A stretch of DNA of 64,000 nucleotides from Bradyrhizobium_A sp052115025. Lineage in GTDB: Bacteria; Pseudomonadota; Alphaproteobacteria; Rhizobiales; Xanthobacteraceae. The first letter of the stretch is position 1. Each line of letters starts with the position of its first letter. Shown piece after piece: positions 1-11,649 of the stretch. Where the stretch lies: positions 1-64,000 of the forward strand of contig NZ_JBFRFW010000022.1 of NCBI RefSeq assembly GCF_052115025.1, read 5' to 3'. The notes beneath the pieces are model-generated. The model did not search any database and was not told the DNA's origin. It saw nothing but the letters and a program-made list of their open reading frames with translations. The position numbers were made by a program, and so were the translations under genes.

Positions 1-139
1 CACATAGGGGCCGCGAGAGCGGAAGCCGGGTCAGGTTTCGGAAAGCACCGGCATATGATGGACGCGCGTAAGTTATTGATAAACCTGCTGTATCGGGCTT
101 CAGCGCAGTCCAGCGAAATGTCGGGCTGGGGTCATCGTC

Positions 140-176
140 AAACAAAAAACCCGGCCTCTCACGAGACCGGGTTTCC
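140..176 (-). terminator. Rho-independent terminator of the atp operon
   Basis: Read on the minus strand, an inverted repeat (arms AACCCGGTCTC and GAGGCCGGGTT around a short GTGA loop) is followed at once by a run of six T and a second T-rich stretch. It lies about 30 bases after the atpC stop codon, so it most likely ends the atpHAGDC transcript. Nothing recognisable is seen between here and base 1. Confidence 0.85.
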
Positions 177-203
177 TGAACCTGTGTATCGCCGATCCGG
201 CGG

Positions 204-614
204 TCAGTGCATCGCGGTGGACGTGACCTGCTGCTGGATCGTCTTGTAGTGGTCGAGGCGCGAGATGGCGCGGTCGAGCGCGTCGCCCGGCTCCTCGTCC
301 TTGAGACCCTCTTCCATGTCGGCGATCTGCTGCGCGAACGCGGCGCGATCGAGCTCCTCGATGGAGGTGGCGGTGTCGGCAAGGACGGTCAGACCCTTCG
401 CGTTCACCTCGGCGAGGCCGCCGAGCACGATGATCTTCTGATGCTTGCCGTTCACGGTGACGGTGAGGATGCCCGGGCGCACGCTCGCCACCAGCGGCGA
501 GTGTCCGGCCAGCACCCCGAAGTCGCCCTCGAGCCCGGGGACGTCGACCTGGTCGACTTCACCCGAGAAGGCGATCTTTTCCGGAGAAACGAGATCGAAG
601 TGGAACGTGGCCAT
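204..614 (-). CDS. atpC: F1Fo ATP synthase epsilon subunit
   Basis: Encodes the 136-residue epsilon subunit of the F1 sector, which sits on the central stalk, couples gamma rotation to the c-ring and can inhibit ATP hydrolysis. The N-terminal beta-sandwich half (about residues 1-85) carries the family signature EGDFGVLAGHSP at residues 29-40. The C-terminal third is the expected helical region. The ATG start is clear and the gene follows atpD by only 6 bases, with the operon terminator just downstream. It is the last gene of the atpHAGDC operon. Length and motif are normal for the family. Confidence 0.97.
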   Translation of the reverse strand: MATFHFDLVSPEKIAFSGEVDQVDVPGLEGDFGVLAGHSPLVASVRPGILTVTVNGKHQKIIVLGGLAEVNAKGLTVLADTATSIEELDRAAFAQQIADMEEGLKDEEPGDALDRAISRLDHYKTIQQQVTSTAMH

Positions 615-620
615 GGCTGA

Positions 621-2048
<1,428 letters not shown>

Positions 2049-2118
2049 GGGAACTTTCTCCTCGAAATCTTGAATTCAACGACCGTCAGCGTGACGGATA
2101 ATGTCCTGTACGATTGCG

Positions 2119-2994
2119 TTAGACCGCCTCGGCGCCGGAGATGATCTCGATCAGCTCCTTGGTGATCATGGCCTGACGGGTCCGGTTGTAGACCAGCGTC
2201 TGCTTGCGGATCATCTCGCCGGCATTGCGGGTCGCGTTGTCCATTGCGCTCATCTGCGCGCCGTAGAACGAAGCGTTGTTCTCGAGCAGCGCACGGAAGA
2301 TCTGCACCGCGAGATTGCGCGGCAGCAGGCTGGTGAGAATCTCGTCCTCGGCCGGCTCGTAGTCGTAGACCGCCGACGCAGCACCATCCTTGGCCTTCTC
2401 GATGACCAGCGGAATGATCTGCTGGTCGGTCGGGATCTGGGCGATCACCGACTTGAAGCGGGCGTAGAACAGCGTGCAGACGTCGAACTCGCCGGCCTCG
2501 AAACGGGCGATCACCCGCTTGGCGATGTCCTCGGCGTTCTTGAAACCGAGCTGGCGCACCGAGCGCAGCTCGATGTTCTCGACGATCTGCTTGTCGAAGT
2601 TGCGGCGCAGCTGCTCGTAGCCCTTGCGGCCGACGCAGAAGAACTTCACCGTCTTGCCTTGAGCGATCAGGGCGTTGGCGCGCTCGCGCGCCAGACGCAC
2701 GATCGAGGAGTTGAACGCGCCCGACAGGCCGCGTTCACCGGTGCACACCAGGAGCAGATGCACGTTGTCCTTGCCGGTGCCGGCAAGGAGCGCCGGGCCG
2801 TTGCCAGCTCCGGAGGCGGCGCCCGCGATGTTGGTGATCACTGCATCCATCCGCTCGGCGTAGGGCCGGGCGGCTTCGGCGGCGGTCTGCGCGCGGCGCA
2901 GCTTGGACGCCGCGACCATCTGCATCGCCTTGGTGATCTTCTGCGTCGCCTTGGTCGAGGCGATGCGGACGCGCATGTCTTTCAAGCTGGCCAT
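2119..2994 (-). CDS. atpG: F1Fo ATP synthase gamma subunit
   Basis: Central rotor subunit of F1, 291 residues. The N-terminus has the usual long helix with MASLKDMRVRI and KITKAMQMVAASKLRRAQ. The C-terminal helix carries ATRNAGEMI and ends in the family-typical TRQAMITKELIEIISGAEA. It turns inside the alpha3-beta3 ring and transmits rotation from the c-ring. It starts with ATG, 32 bases after atpA, and is followed by atpD after a 70-base gap. The length is normal. Confidence 0.97.
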   Translation of the reverse strand: MASLKDMRVRIASTKATQKITKAMQMVAASKLRRAQTAAEAARPYAERMDAVITNIAGAASGAGNGPALLAGTGKDNVHLLLVCTGERGLSGAFNSSIVRLARERANALIAQGKTVKFFCVGRKGYEQLRRNFDKQIVENIELRSVRQLGFKNAEDIAKRVIARFEAGEFDVCTLFYARFKSVIAQIPTDQQIIPLVIEKAKDGAASAVYDYEPAEDEILTSLLPRNLAVQIFRALLENNASFYGAQMSAMDNATRNAGEMIRKQTLVYNRTRQAMITKELIEIISGAEAV

Positions 2995-3026
2995 TGCGGC
3001 TTAGTCCTCTCGGCGCCTTGCCTGCT

Positions 3027-4555
<1,529 letters not shown>

Positions 4556-4556
<1 letters not shown>

Positions 4557-5116
4557 CAGCCTGCCTCTTTCATCGCGTGCTTGATCGAATTGAGTTTGGT
4601 GCGAAGCGAACTGTCGACCATGCGGCTGCCGAGCTTGACGACAAGCCCGCCGATGATCGAGGGATCCACTTTCACGTTGAGAGCGACGTCCTTGCCGGTC
4701 ACCGACTTGAGGGCCGTCTTGAGGGCGTCGAGGTTCTTGTCGCTGAGCGGTTCAGCGACGGTGACGTCGGCCGAGACCTCGCCCTTGTAGCGGGCGACCA
4801 GCTTGTTGAAGGCGCGGATCACGTCAGCCACGGCGAACAGCCGGCGGTTGGCGGTGAGCACACCGAGGAACTTGGCGGAGAGACCACCGATGCCCGCCTT
4901 GGCGAGAACCGCCGAGAGCGCCTTGGCCTGCTCGTCCGCGGTAAAGACCGGACTGCGGACCAGCCGCGCCAGGTCGGCGCTTTCGGTGATCAGCGCGTTG
5001 AACTTGTCCAGATCGGCCTTGATGGCGTCGACGGACTTTTCATCGCGCGCGAGGTCGAACAGCGCCGTCGCATAGCGACCGGACACTCCAGAAACCGACG
5101 GATCTTCTGTTGCCAC
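4556..5116 (-). CDS. atpH: F1Fo ATP synthase delta subunit
   Basis: Delta (OSCP-like) subunit, 186 residues, which joins the top of the alpha3-beta3 ring to the peripheral stalk. The N-terminal helical domain begins with SGRYATALFDLA, and the C-terminal part contains the conserved DPSIIGGLVVKLGS segment followed by the terminal SLRTKLNSIK. The start is GTG (cac at 5114-5116 on the plus strand). It is the first gene of the operon, as in other alphaproteobacteria, where the Fo genes (atpIBEF) are elsewhere on the chromosome. Confidence 0.96.
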
Positions 5117-5969
5117 GAATAAGCTCTATCTGGCTGTCGAAAGGCCAAGCACAGGGATCGTCGTCTCACGGGGTGACCGGCGATCAAAGTCCTTGGAATT
5201 CAAGCGGGACTTCTATTTCCGGGCGACAGGCAAGCGCCGCCGCCGCTAAAAATCGCGGTTTGCTAACATACGCGGCGCGCAGGTGCAACATGACGCGGCG
5301 CGCCTCGTGATGGTTTGTCGCGCTGGCGCCGGCCGGGTGAAGCCCTTCGCCCGGCGCGTGAATTTCGCGGGCCGCAATGCACTGCACCGCGACATCCATC
5401 TTTCGGCTGAATCGGCCCTGGCGATGTTCGGGCCCGCCCAACCCCAGGTGGGGCGGTCGCCAGACCCATGACCTTGGGGGACCCGGCCACGACCGGCCCC
5501 CTTCCCGATCGCGCGCCCCCTTACCGGGACCGCCGTCTTCGGGATCAAACCCGGGCCACGTGTTCCCGCGACCGCGAAAGCGCCCGCGCCGATCCCCGGC
5601 ACACGGCAAGGGGCATTTCACCCCGCCCGAACCCACACAGCCCCGCGCCCAGATCATGATGCATTGCGGTCGACGCATAACGCGCCGTGATGCAACGAAG
5701 CCTCACTGTTCTTGTGAAACTTTAATGAAGTCTTTCTTCTTCAGTATTCGTCCAAAACTGACGGTTAACGATTTCTTAATTTCAAGATTAGTCCAAGTTA
5801 AAAATATTATTTCCAGATTTGAACAAAAAACCTCATCGTTTAGGGAACAATTTCCAGCGCCGCGTTTACGCCCCATTGTCGGGTGAACCGTTCCTATGCC
5901 TATGGGGTCGCGGGTTATAGCCAGCCATCCTGACGTAATACGCTGCAATACGATCCGAGGGGTAACTTG
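5117..5969. other. Long intergenic region between atpH and rlpA
   Basis: About 850 bases between divergent genes. The first part (5117 to about 5690) is GC-rich and presumably carries the promoter of the atp operon. The open frames across it have no recognisable protein-like composition. From about 5700 to 5880 the sequence becomes strikingly AT-rich compared with everything around it and contains a perfect TTAA-N7-TTAA site (5765-5779). This part most likely holds the rlpA promoter and its regulators. Confidence 0.7.
5765..5779. promoter_or_regulatory. Perfect CtrA-type box (TTAA-N7-TTAA)
   Basis: Bases 5765-5768 are TTAA, followed by seven bases (cgatttc) and TTAA at 5776-5779. This is the full consensus spacing for the alphaproteobacterial cell-cycle regulator CtrA. 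It lies about 190 bases upstream of rlpA, a cell-wall/septum gene that would be a sensible target. Binding is inferred from the motif alone, and the local AT-richness raises the odds of a chance match. Confidence 0.45.
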
Positions 5970-6398
5970 ATGATTCGAAATCTTAACTTCCCGCCGTGGC
6001 GGCTTCGCTCAGTCATGACCGCCGCGATGGCCGCGTCAGTGCTTGCCGGCGGCATGTCCGCCGCAGACGCCAAGTCGCGCCGCGACTGGCGTGAGGCCCA
6101 CGCCTCGATCAGCTCGGGCCACACCTTCTCGGGGATGGCCTCCTACTATGGCAACGAAGCCGGCCGGCGCACCGCCTCGGGCCAGCGCTTCAACCAGAAC
6201 GCCATGACGGCCGCCCACCGTTCCCTGCCGTTCGGCACCCGTCTCAAGGTGACCCATGCCGGCCGCAGTGTCGTCGTCACCGTCAACGACCGTGGCCCGT
6301 TCATCCGTGGCCGGGTCCTGGACCTCTCGACCGGCGCGGCACGCGCGGTCGGCCTGACGGGCCGCGGCGTCGGCCGCGTCGTCGCAGAAGTCCAGTAA
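5970..6398 (+). CDS. rlpA: Septal ring lytic transglycosylase RlpA family protein
   Basis: A 142-residue exported protein with a signal peptide ending near SAADA, followed by a double-psi beta-barrel domain. The RlpA signature runs from GMASYYGNEAGRRTASGQRFN through LPFGTRLKVTH to VTVNDRGPF and LDLSTGAARAVGL. RlpA proteins act on peptidoglycan in the envelope and in some species on septal, denuded glycan strands. Here the SPOR domain found in long RlpA is missing, so this is the short form. I place the start at the ATG at 5970, not the TTG at 5967, because GAGGGG (5957-5962) is then 7 bases away. A terminator follows. Confidence 0.88.
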   Translation: MIRNLNFPPWRLRSVMTAAMAASVLAGGMSAADAKSRRDWREAHASISSGHTFSGMASYYGNEAGRRTASGQRFNQNAMTAAHRSLPFGTRLKVTHAGRSVVVTVNDRGPFIRGRVLDLSTGAARAVGLTGRGVGRVVAEVQ

Positions 6399-6473
6399 GC
6401 GCACCAGCGCATCATTCCAGTTCAGTAGCGTAGCGTAGCGTTCAGGGGTACGGGTCTTCCGCGAAGTCCCGAG

Positions 6474-6508
6474 CGCCTGCCATCGTGGGAGCGATGGCAG
6501 GCGTTTTC
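6474..6508 (+). terminator. Terminator after rlpA
   Basis: Perfect 12-base arms (6474-6485 and 6492-6503, CGCCTGCCATCG and its complement) with a 6-base loop, followed by TTTTC. It is oriented for plus-strand transcripts leaving rlpA, 75 bases after its stop codon. A TAGCG pentamer repeated three times in tandem lies just upstream (about 6426-6440). Confidence 0.7.
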
Positions 6509-6575
6509 ATGCGCTGATCCTGTCATCCTCACCCATGAGGCCGCTGGACCACAGCTCCACCCTGCCGTGGATCGA

Positions 6576-7022
6576 TCAGGCCGGCGCTTGACCGGCCGTG
6601 TCCCTACCTCGCGGCTCGAGTTCGCCAAACAGCTTGAGCGTGCTCCAGAACGCCAGCGCACCCGACAAGCCAAGCAGGCCGCCGGAAAGACAGTCGCTCA
6701 AGGGATCGCTGATCGCGGGAAACTGGTCGAAGAGCCACATCATCAGGAACGTGATGATCAGGCCCATCAGAAAGCCACCGAACATCGCAACGATCCAGTG
6801 CGTCCAGCGTCTCGCCAGACAGAACAGCGCGACAGGGAGCCCAACGATCACAGCCAATGTCAGCGCCGCAGGAAACCCGACGGCCACACAAAAGCTGACG
6901 ATCGTCAGCGAATCATATCGCGCCGTCATGAGAGCGTTTGCCGCAAAGATGATGACCGGCACCAGCGCAGCAAGAAACGTGGCGATCCCCCGGATCAGAA
7001 TGGTGTCGAACCTGCCCCTCAC
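6576..7022 (-). CDS. Small membrane protein, downstream tandem copy
   Basis: About 148 residues with four likely membrane spans and a charged C-terminal tail. I do not recognise a named family. It is clearly a paralogue of the gene immediately upstream: both share ATFLAALxP near the N-terminus, RWTHWI in the middle and a LKLxGEL segment near the C-terminus. I choose the GTG at 7020-7022, which overlaps the upstream stop codon (GTGA) and aligns with the start of the paralogue. AGGGGAAGG lies just before it. A longer open frame continues upstream to 7592, but there it overlaps the paralogue out of frame and reads as non-coding. Confidence 0.65.
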   Translation of the reverse strand: MRGRFDTILIRGIATFLAALVPVIIFAANALMTARYDSLTIVSFCVAVGFPAALTLAVIVGLPVALFCLARRWTHWIVAMFGGFLMGLIITFLMMWLFDQFPAISDPLSDCLSGGLLGLSGALAFWSTLKLFGELEPRGRDTAGQAPA

Positions 7023-7498
7023 ACTCCTTCCCCTGAAACCACCGCGGGACCCGGGCGTCCCGGCGTGAGTTCGCCGGACAGCTTGAGCGTTCCCCAGAAC
7101 ACCAGCGCGCCAAGCACACCGAAGCCGACGACAGCCGCAGCGAACATCGCGTAGCTGTGCCACGCTTGAAGTCCGAAAAAGCCCGCGTAGAACCACACCG
7201 TTGGAAACGCCGCGACCGCGCCGATAAGAGCGCCGCCGATGACCGCGGCGATCCAGTGTGTCCAACGCTTCGCGAGGCAAAAGCGCGCGGCCGGTAATCC
7301 GAGGACGACGGCAGTCAACAGGGTGAAGGGAAGCACCACTCCCGAATAGAAGAAGAACCTGATCAAGAAGGACGACACCGACATCTCGGGTAGCGGGGCC
7401 ATGAAGTCTAGCGTCGCGGACAGGACGAAGATCGGCGCCAGCGCCGCCAGGAACGTCGCGCCGGTCCAGATCAGGATGGATTTGATTTTGATTTTCAA
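7019..7498 (-). CDS. Small membrane protein, upstream tandem copy
   Basis: A 159-residue protein with four predicted membrane spans, beginning with the basic leader MKIKIKSIL. No catalytic motif was recognised. It is paralogous to the gene that overlaps its stop codon by four bases (shared RWTHWI and LKLSGEL-type segments), so the pair probably arose by tandem duplication and is translationally coupled. The TTG at 7498 is chosen because no ATG is available nearby, GGGGAG lies about 12 bases upstream, and the alignment with the paralogue begins here. Function unknown. Confidence 0.65.
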   Translation of the reverse strand: MKIKIKSILIWTGATFLAALAPIFVLSATLDFMAPLPEMSVSSFLIRFFFYSGVVLPFTLLTAVVLGLPAARFCLAKRWTHWIAAVIGGALIGAVAAFPTVWFYAGFFGLQAWHSYAMFAAAVVGFGVLGALVFWGTLKLSGELTPGRPGPAVVSGEGV

Positions 7499-7566
7499 GA
7501 AACGCTCCCCGCGGATTCGCGCACAGGCTCGGTAGGCCGGCTTCGCGCAACCACGGGTTGATCAGA

Positions 7567-9756
7567 TCACAGAAAGCTCTGCGGGTCGACATCGACCTCG
7601 AGCTTGAGGTTGCCTGTCGTCTTCGGCGCCGCGGCCAGCCAGTCGCGGAGATAGCTGGAGAGGTCGTATGCGCGGAGCGACTTCACCAGCAGGCGGAAGC
7701 GGTAGCGGCCCTTGATGACCGCGAGCGGCGCCTCGGCGGGTCCCAGCACCTGCACCTGGTCGTCGACCGGCGCCATCGCCGCGAGCCGCCGCGCGAAGCC
7801 CTCCGCAGTCGGCCGGTCGCCGGCGGAGATGATGAGGCTGGCGAGGCGGCCGAACGGGGGATAGCCGGTGCGCTCGCGCGATTCGATCTCGTTGTCGTAG
7901 AACGCCTCGCGGTCGTTGGCGATCAGCGCCTTGATCACCGGGTGCTCCGGCTGGTGGGTCTGCAAATAGCCGATGCCGCGGCCCTGCTCGCGGCCGGCGC
8001 GGCCGATGACCTGGTTGAGCAGCTGGAAGGTGCGCTCGGCAGCGCGCGGATCGCCATTGCCGAGGCCGAGATCGGCATCGATGACGCCGACGAGGTTGAG
8101 CCGCGGGAAGTGATGCCCCTTGGCGACGAGCTGGGTGCCGATGATGAGGTCGACGCGGCCCTCGGCGATCTCGGTGAGCTCGGCGCGCATGGTCTCGATC
8201 GAGGTGATGAGGTCGCTCGACAGCACCATGCTGCGCGCCTCCGGAAACAGCTGCGCCGCTTCCTCCTGCAGCCGCTCGACGCCCGGCCCGATGGCGGCGA
8301 GCGATTCCTCGGCATTGCAGCTCGGGCAGACATGGGGACGCGGCACCGAGAAGCCGCAGTGATGGCAGACGAGACGCTGGCGGAAGCGGTGATCGACCAG
8401 CCAGGCGTCGCAGATGTTGCAGGAGAAGCGGTGGCCGCAGGCGCGGCACAGCGTCAGCGGCGCATAGCCGCGGCGATTGAGGAACAACAGCGCCTGCTCG
8501 CGCCGCTCGATGGCGTGGCGCACGGCCTCCGCCAGCGGCGGCGAGATGAAGCGGCCGCGCGGCGGCCCGGCGCGCCGCAGGTCGATGGCCTGGATATGCG
8601 GCATGTGCTGGCCGCCGAACCGTGACGGCAGCGCGACGCGCTGGTAGCGGCCCTTGCGGGCATTGACCTCGCTCTCGACCGAAGGTGTCGCCGACGCCAG
8701 CACCACCGGAATCTTCGCGATATGGCCGCGCACCACCGCCATGTCGCGGGCATGGTAGTGCGCACCGTCGTCCTGCTTGTAGGCCTGCTCGTGCTCCTCA
8801 TCGATGATGATGAGGCCGAGATCGGCATAGGGCAGGAACAGCGCCGAGCGCGCGCCGATCACCACATGGGCCTCGCCGGAGGCGATCGCCGCCCAGTTGC
8901 GGGCGCGGGTGCGCGGCGTCAGCTCCGAATGCCATTCGAGCGGCCGCACGCCGAACCGCGCCGCGAAACGGTCGAGGAACTGGCCGGTGAGCGCGATCTC
9001 CGGCATCAGAAGCAGCGCCTGGCGGCCGCGCCGCACCGCCTCCGCCACCGCCTCGAAATACACCTCGGTCTTGCCCGAGCCGGTGACGCCGTCGAGCAGC
9101 GCCACCTGAAACGCGCCGTTCGCGACCATGGTCCGCAACGCCTCCGCGCCGGCCTGCTGCTCGGGTGAGAAATCCGGCTGGGCGAACGACGGATCGGGCG
9201 CCGGGGGCGGCGGCGGCTTCGGCATCACCTCGACCGCCAGCGTGCCCTCGTCGACAAGGCCATCGACCACGCCGACGCTGACGCCGGCCTCCCTGGCGGC
9301 CTCGGACTTGGCGTGCAGCAGGCCGTCGTCGAGCACCGACAGCAACCGCCGGCGCGCCGGGGTGAGGCGCTGCGGCGGGGTGCCGACGAGGCGGACACCG
9401 AGCCGCACCCGCTCCGGCCCGAGGTTCTCACCCATCCGCAGCGCCATGCGCATCACCATGCCGCGCGCCGACAGGGTGTAGGTCGAGACCCAGTCGATGA
9501 AGGAGCGCAGCTCGCCGCGCAGCGGCGGCACATCGACCTTCTCGGCGACGTCCTTGAGGCGATTGTGCAGGCGCGGCTCGGGATGGGCGTTGTCGGCCCA
9601 CACCACGCCGAGCACCTCACGCGCGCCGAGCGGCACGCCGACGACGTCGCCGGCCGCCAGCGTCATGCCGGCGGGAATGCGATAGGAATAGGTCTGGTTG
9701 AGCGCCACCGGCACCAGGACATCGACAAAGCGGATGGAACTGACGGGGGAAGCCAT
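7567..9756 (-). CDS. priA: Primosomal replication restart helicase PriA
   Basis: Superfamily 2 DNA helicase of 729 residues that reloads the replisome at stalled or repaired forks. The N-terminal DNA-binding part is followed by the Walker A motif GVTGSGKTE (223-231), the DEEH box (319-322) and the zinc-binding insertion with eight cysteines (437, 440, 446, 449, 464, 467, 477, 480). The later helicase motifs include GTQLVAKGHHFP and QVIGRAGR. The ATG at 9756 gives the family-typical start MASPVSSIRFVDVLVP. An upstream in-frame extension to 9885 looks non-coding. It is divergent from xerC. Confidence 0.95.
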   Translation of the reverse strand: MASPVSSIRFVDVLVPVALNQTYSYRIPAGMTLAAGDVVGVPLGAREVLGVVWADNAHPEPRLHNRLKDVAEKVDVPPLRGELRSFIDWVSTYTLSARGMVMRMALRMGENLGPERVRLGVRLVGTPPQRLTPARRRLLSVLDDGLLHAKSEAAREAGVSVGVVDGLVDEGTLAVEVMPKPPPPPAPDPSFAQPDFSPEQQAGAEALRTMVANGAFQVALLDGVTGSGKTEVYFEAVAEAVRRGRQALLLMPEIALTGQFLDRFAARFGVRPLEWHSELTPRTRARNWAAIASGEAHVVIGARSALFLPYADLGLIIIDEEHEQAYKQDDGAHYHARDMAVVRGHIAKIPVVLASATPSVESEVNARKGRYQRVALPSRFGGQHMPHIQAIDLRRAGPPRGRFISPPLAEAVRHAIERREQALLFLNRRGYAPLTLCRACGHRFSCNICDAWLVDHRFRQRLVCHHCGFSVPRPHVCPSCNAEESLAAIGPGVERLQEEAAQLFPEARSMVLSSDLITSIETMRAELTEIAEGRVDLIIGTQLVAKGHHFPRLNLVGVIDADLGLGNGDPRAAERTFQLLNQVIGRAGREQGRGIGYLQTHQPEHPVIKALIANDREAFYDNEIESRERTGYPPFGRLASLIISAGDRPTAEGFARRLAAMAPVDDQVQVLGPAEAPLAVIKGRYRFRLLVKSLRAYDLSSYLRDWLAAAPKTTGNLKLEVDVDPQSFL

Positions 9757-9914
9757 GAGGGGGCGAATCGGCGGACCTGGGAGGCAATAGACAACCCAAT
9801 CTAGAATCCTCCGCTGGCCGCGGCCAGCGCCCGGCGCGGTTAACCTGGACTGAACCAACCGCTCCGATGATGCCCCGAGGATCAACGCCCGCCGCGAGGC
9901 AGGAGAACCGCCAC

Positions 9915-10886
9915 GTGACCAAGGACACCGCTTCGCCGGAGACCGCCCCCCTGACCTGCGCGGCGCCGGACCTGCTCGGCGAGATGACGCGCTGGCTGTC
10001 GCACCTGCGCGCCGAACGGCGGCTGTCGCCCAAGACCCTCGAGGCCTACGCCCGCGACCTGCGCCAGTTTCTGGTCTTCCTCACCGAGCACTGGGGGGAC
10101 GAACTCACCCTGACGCGCTTCGCCCGGCTCGAGGCCACCGATGTGCGCGCCTTCATGGCCGCTCGGCGTTCCGATGCCATCGCCGGGCGCTCGCTGATGC
10201 GGGCGCTCGCCGGTCTGCGCTCGTTCGCGCGCTTCCTGGAGCGTGAAGGCAAGGGCAAGGTCGGTGCGCTGTCGGCGATCCGCGCACCGAAGATCAGCAA
10301 GAGCCTGCCCAAACCGCTGCAGATGTCGACGGCACGCCGCATCGTCGACGTCGACCTGCGGGCCGGCGAGGACCGCGAACCCTGGATTCTCGCCCGCGAC
10401 GCCGCGGTGCTGGGCCTGCTCTATGGCTCGGGCCTGCGCATCTCCGAGGCGCTGGGGCTGAAGAGGCGCGACGTGCCGGCGCCCGGCGCCGGCGATGTGC
10501 TGGTGGTGACCGGCAAGGGCAACAAGACTCGCATGGTGCCGGTGCTGCAGAACGTGCTGACCATGATCGCCGACTATGTCGCGGTGTGCCCCTACGCGCT
10601 GGCGCCGGCAGGGGCGCTGTTCGTCGGCGCCAAGGGCGGGCCACTCAGCCCGCGCATCATCCAGCTGGCGATGGCGAGCCTGCGCGGCGCCCTTGGCCTG
10701 CCCGACAGCGCGACCCCGCATGCGCTGCGCCACTCCTTCGCCACCCACCTGCTCAGCCGCGGCGGCGACCTCAGGGCGATCCAGGAATTGCTCGGTCATG
10801 CCTCGCTGTCCACCACCCAGATCTACACCGGCATCGACGCCGAGCGGCTGATGGACGTCTACAAGACCACGCACCCCCGCGCATGA
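9915..10886 (+). CDS. xerC: Tyrosine recombinase XerC
   Basis: A 323-residue site-specific recombinase that resolves chromosome dimers at dif together with XerD. The SAM-like N-terminal core-binding domain (about 18-120) precedes the catalytic domain, in which the full set of active-site residues can be assigned: Arg175 (GSGLRISE), Lys201 (TGKGNK), His269 and Arg272 (HALRHSF), His295 (LGHASLS) and Tyr304 (TQIYT). The GTG at 9915 has an AGGAG (9901-9905) nine bases upstream. The ATG at 9867 has no such site. The choice of XerC over XerD rests on overall character and is less certain. Confidence 0.88.
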   Translation: MTKDTASPETAPLTCAAPDLLGEMTRWLSHLRAERRLSPKTLEAYARDLRQFLVFLTEHWGDELTLTRFARLEATDVRAFMAARRSDAIAGRSLMRALAGLRSFARFLEREGKGKVGALSAIRAPKISKSLPKPLQMSTARRIVDVDLRAGEDREPWILARDAAVLGLLYGSGLRISEALGLKRRDVPAPGAGDVLVVTGKGNKTRMVPVLQNVLTMIADYVAVCPYALAPAGALFVGAKGGPLSPRIIQLAMASLRGALGLPDSATPHALRHSFATHLLSRGGDLRAIQELLGHASLSTTQIYTGIDAERLMDVYKTTHPRA

Positions 10887-11005
10887 CACCGCAATGACTG
10901 GCAGCGCCGCGCTTCGGCCGGCCAGCCGCTGACTTGCCTCTTGCGAAGCCCTGCCCGTTCGGTCAAACGTGGGGCGCGGGACGGCACTTGGCAGGAGGGG
11001 TTATC

Positions 11006-11596
11006 ATGAGTGCACATGAGAGCATGGAGCACGCGGAGCATGCCGAGCATGCTTCCGGCGAGAACAAGAAGATTGCACTGCTGATCGCGGTGATCGCGCT
11101 GTGTCTGGCGCTGTCGGAAACACTCGGCAAGGGCGCGCAGACCGAATCGATCAGCAAGAACGTCGAAGCTTCCAACCTGTGGTCGTTCTTCCAGGCCAAG
11201 ACCATTCGCCGGACCGCGGTGCAGACCGCAGCCGAGGGGCTGAAGATCACCGCCCCCACCCTGACCGACGAGGCCCAGAAGGCGGCAGCGCAGAAGCAGA
11301 TCGACGACTGGCAGAAGACCGCGGCGCGCTACCGCTCGGAGCCGGAAACCAACGAAGGCACCGAGCAGCTCGCCGAGCGCGCCAAGCATGCCGAGCACGA
11401 GCGCGACACTTCGCTCGCCAAATATCATCACTTCGAGGTGGCTTCCGCCGCCTTCCAGATCGCCATCGTGCTGGCATCCGCCACCATCATCACCGGCATG
11501 ATCGCGCTGGCCTGGATTTCCGGCCTGCTCGCGCTCGGGGGCATCGCCTTCACCCTGATCGGCGTGTTCGCGCCGCACGCGGTGCACCTGCTCTGA
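11006..11596 (+). CDS. DUF4337 family membrane protein
   Basis: A 196-residue protein of the uncharacterised DUF4337 family. It starts with an unusual His/Glu-rich stretch (HESMEHAEHAEHASGE), followed by one membrane span (KKIALLIAVIALCLALSE) and the family-typical VEASNLWSFFQAKTIRRT. A charged, probably coiled middle region comes next, then two closely spaced C-terminal spans. The ATG at 11006 has a near-perfect ribosome binding site (AGGAGGGG, 10993-11000). The role is unknown. The His-rich N-terminus could bind metal, but that is a guess. Confidence 0.8.
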   Translation: MSAHESMEHAEHAEHASGENKKIALLIAVIALCLALSETLGKGAQTESISKNVEASNLWSFFQAKTIRRTAVQTAAEGLKITAPTLTDEAQKAAAQKQIDDWQKTAARYRSEPETNEGTEQLAERAKHAEHERDTSLAKYHHFEVASAAFQIAIVLASATIITGMIALAWISGLLALGGIAFTLIGVFAPHAVHLL

Positions 11597-11649
11597 CGAC
11601 GGTCCTCGTCGGCCCGGCCTCAGAGGACTGAGGTCGGCGTCACCTGATT

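Noticed and set aside
5184..5678. 164-codon minus-strand frame upstream of atpH
   Set aside because: Composition is Gly/Arg/Pro-rich without domain or ribosome site, and it covers the region where the atp promoter should be.
7023..7592. Reading the downstream tandem membrane gene as one 338-residue protein
   Set aside because: The first half of that frame overlaps the upstream paralogue out of frame and is Arg-rich noise, and the GTG at 7022 aligns with the paralogue's start.
9840..9854. TTAA-N7-TGAA between priA and xerC as a second CtrA site
   Set aside because: One mismatch, and sites of that quality are expected by chance about once in a window of this size and GC content.
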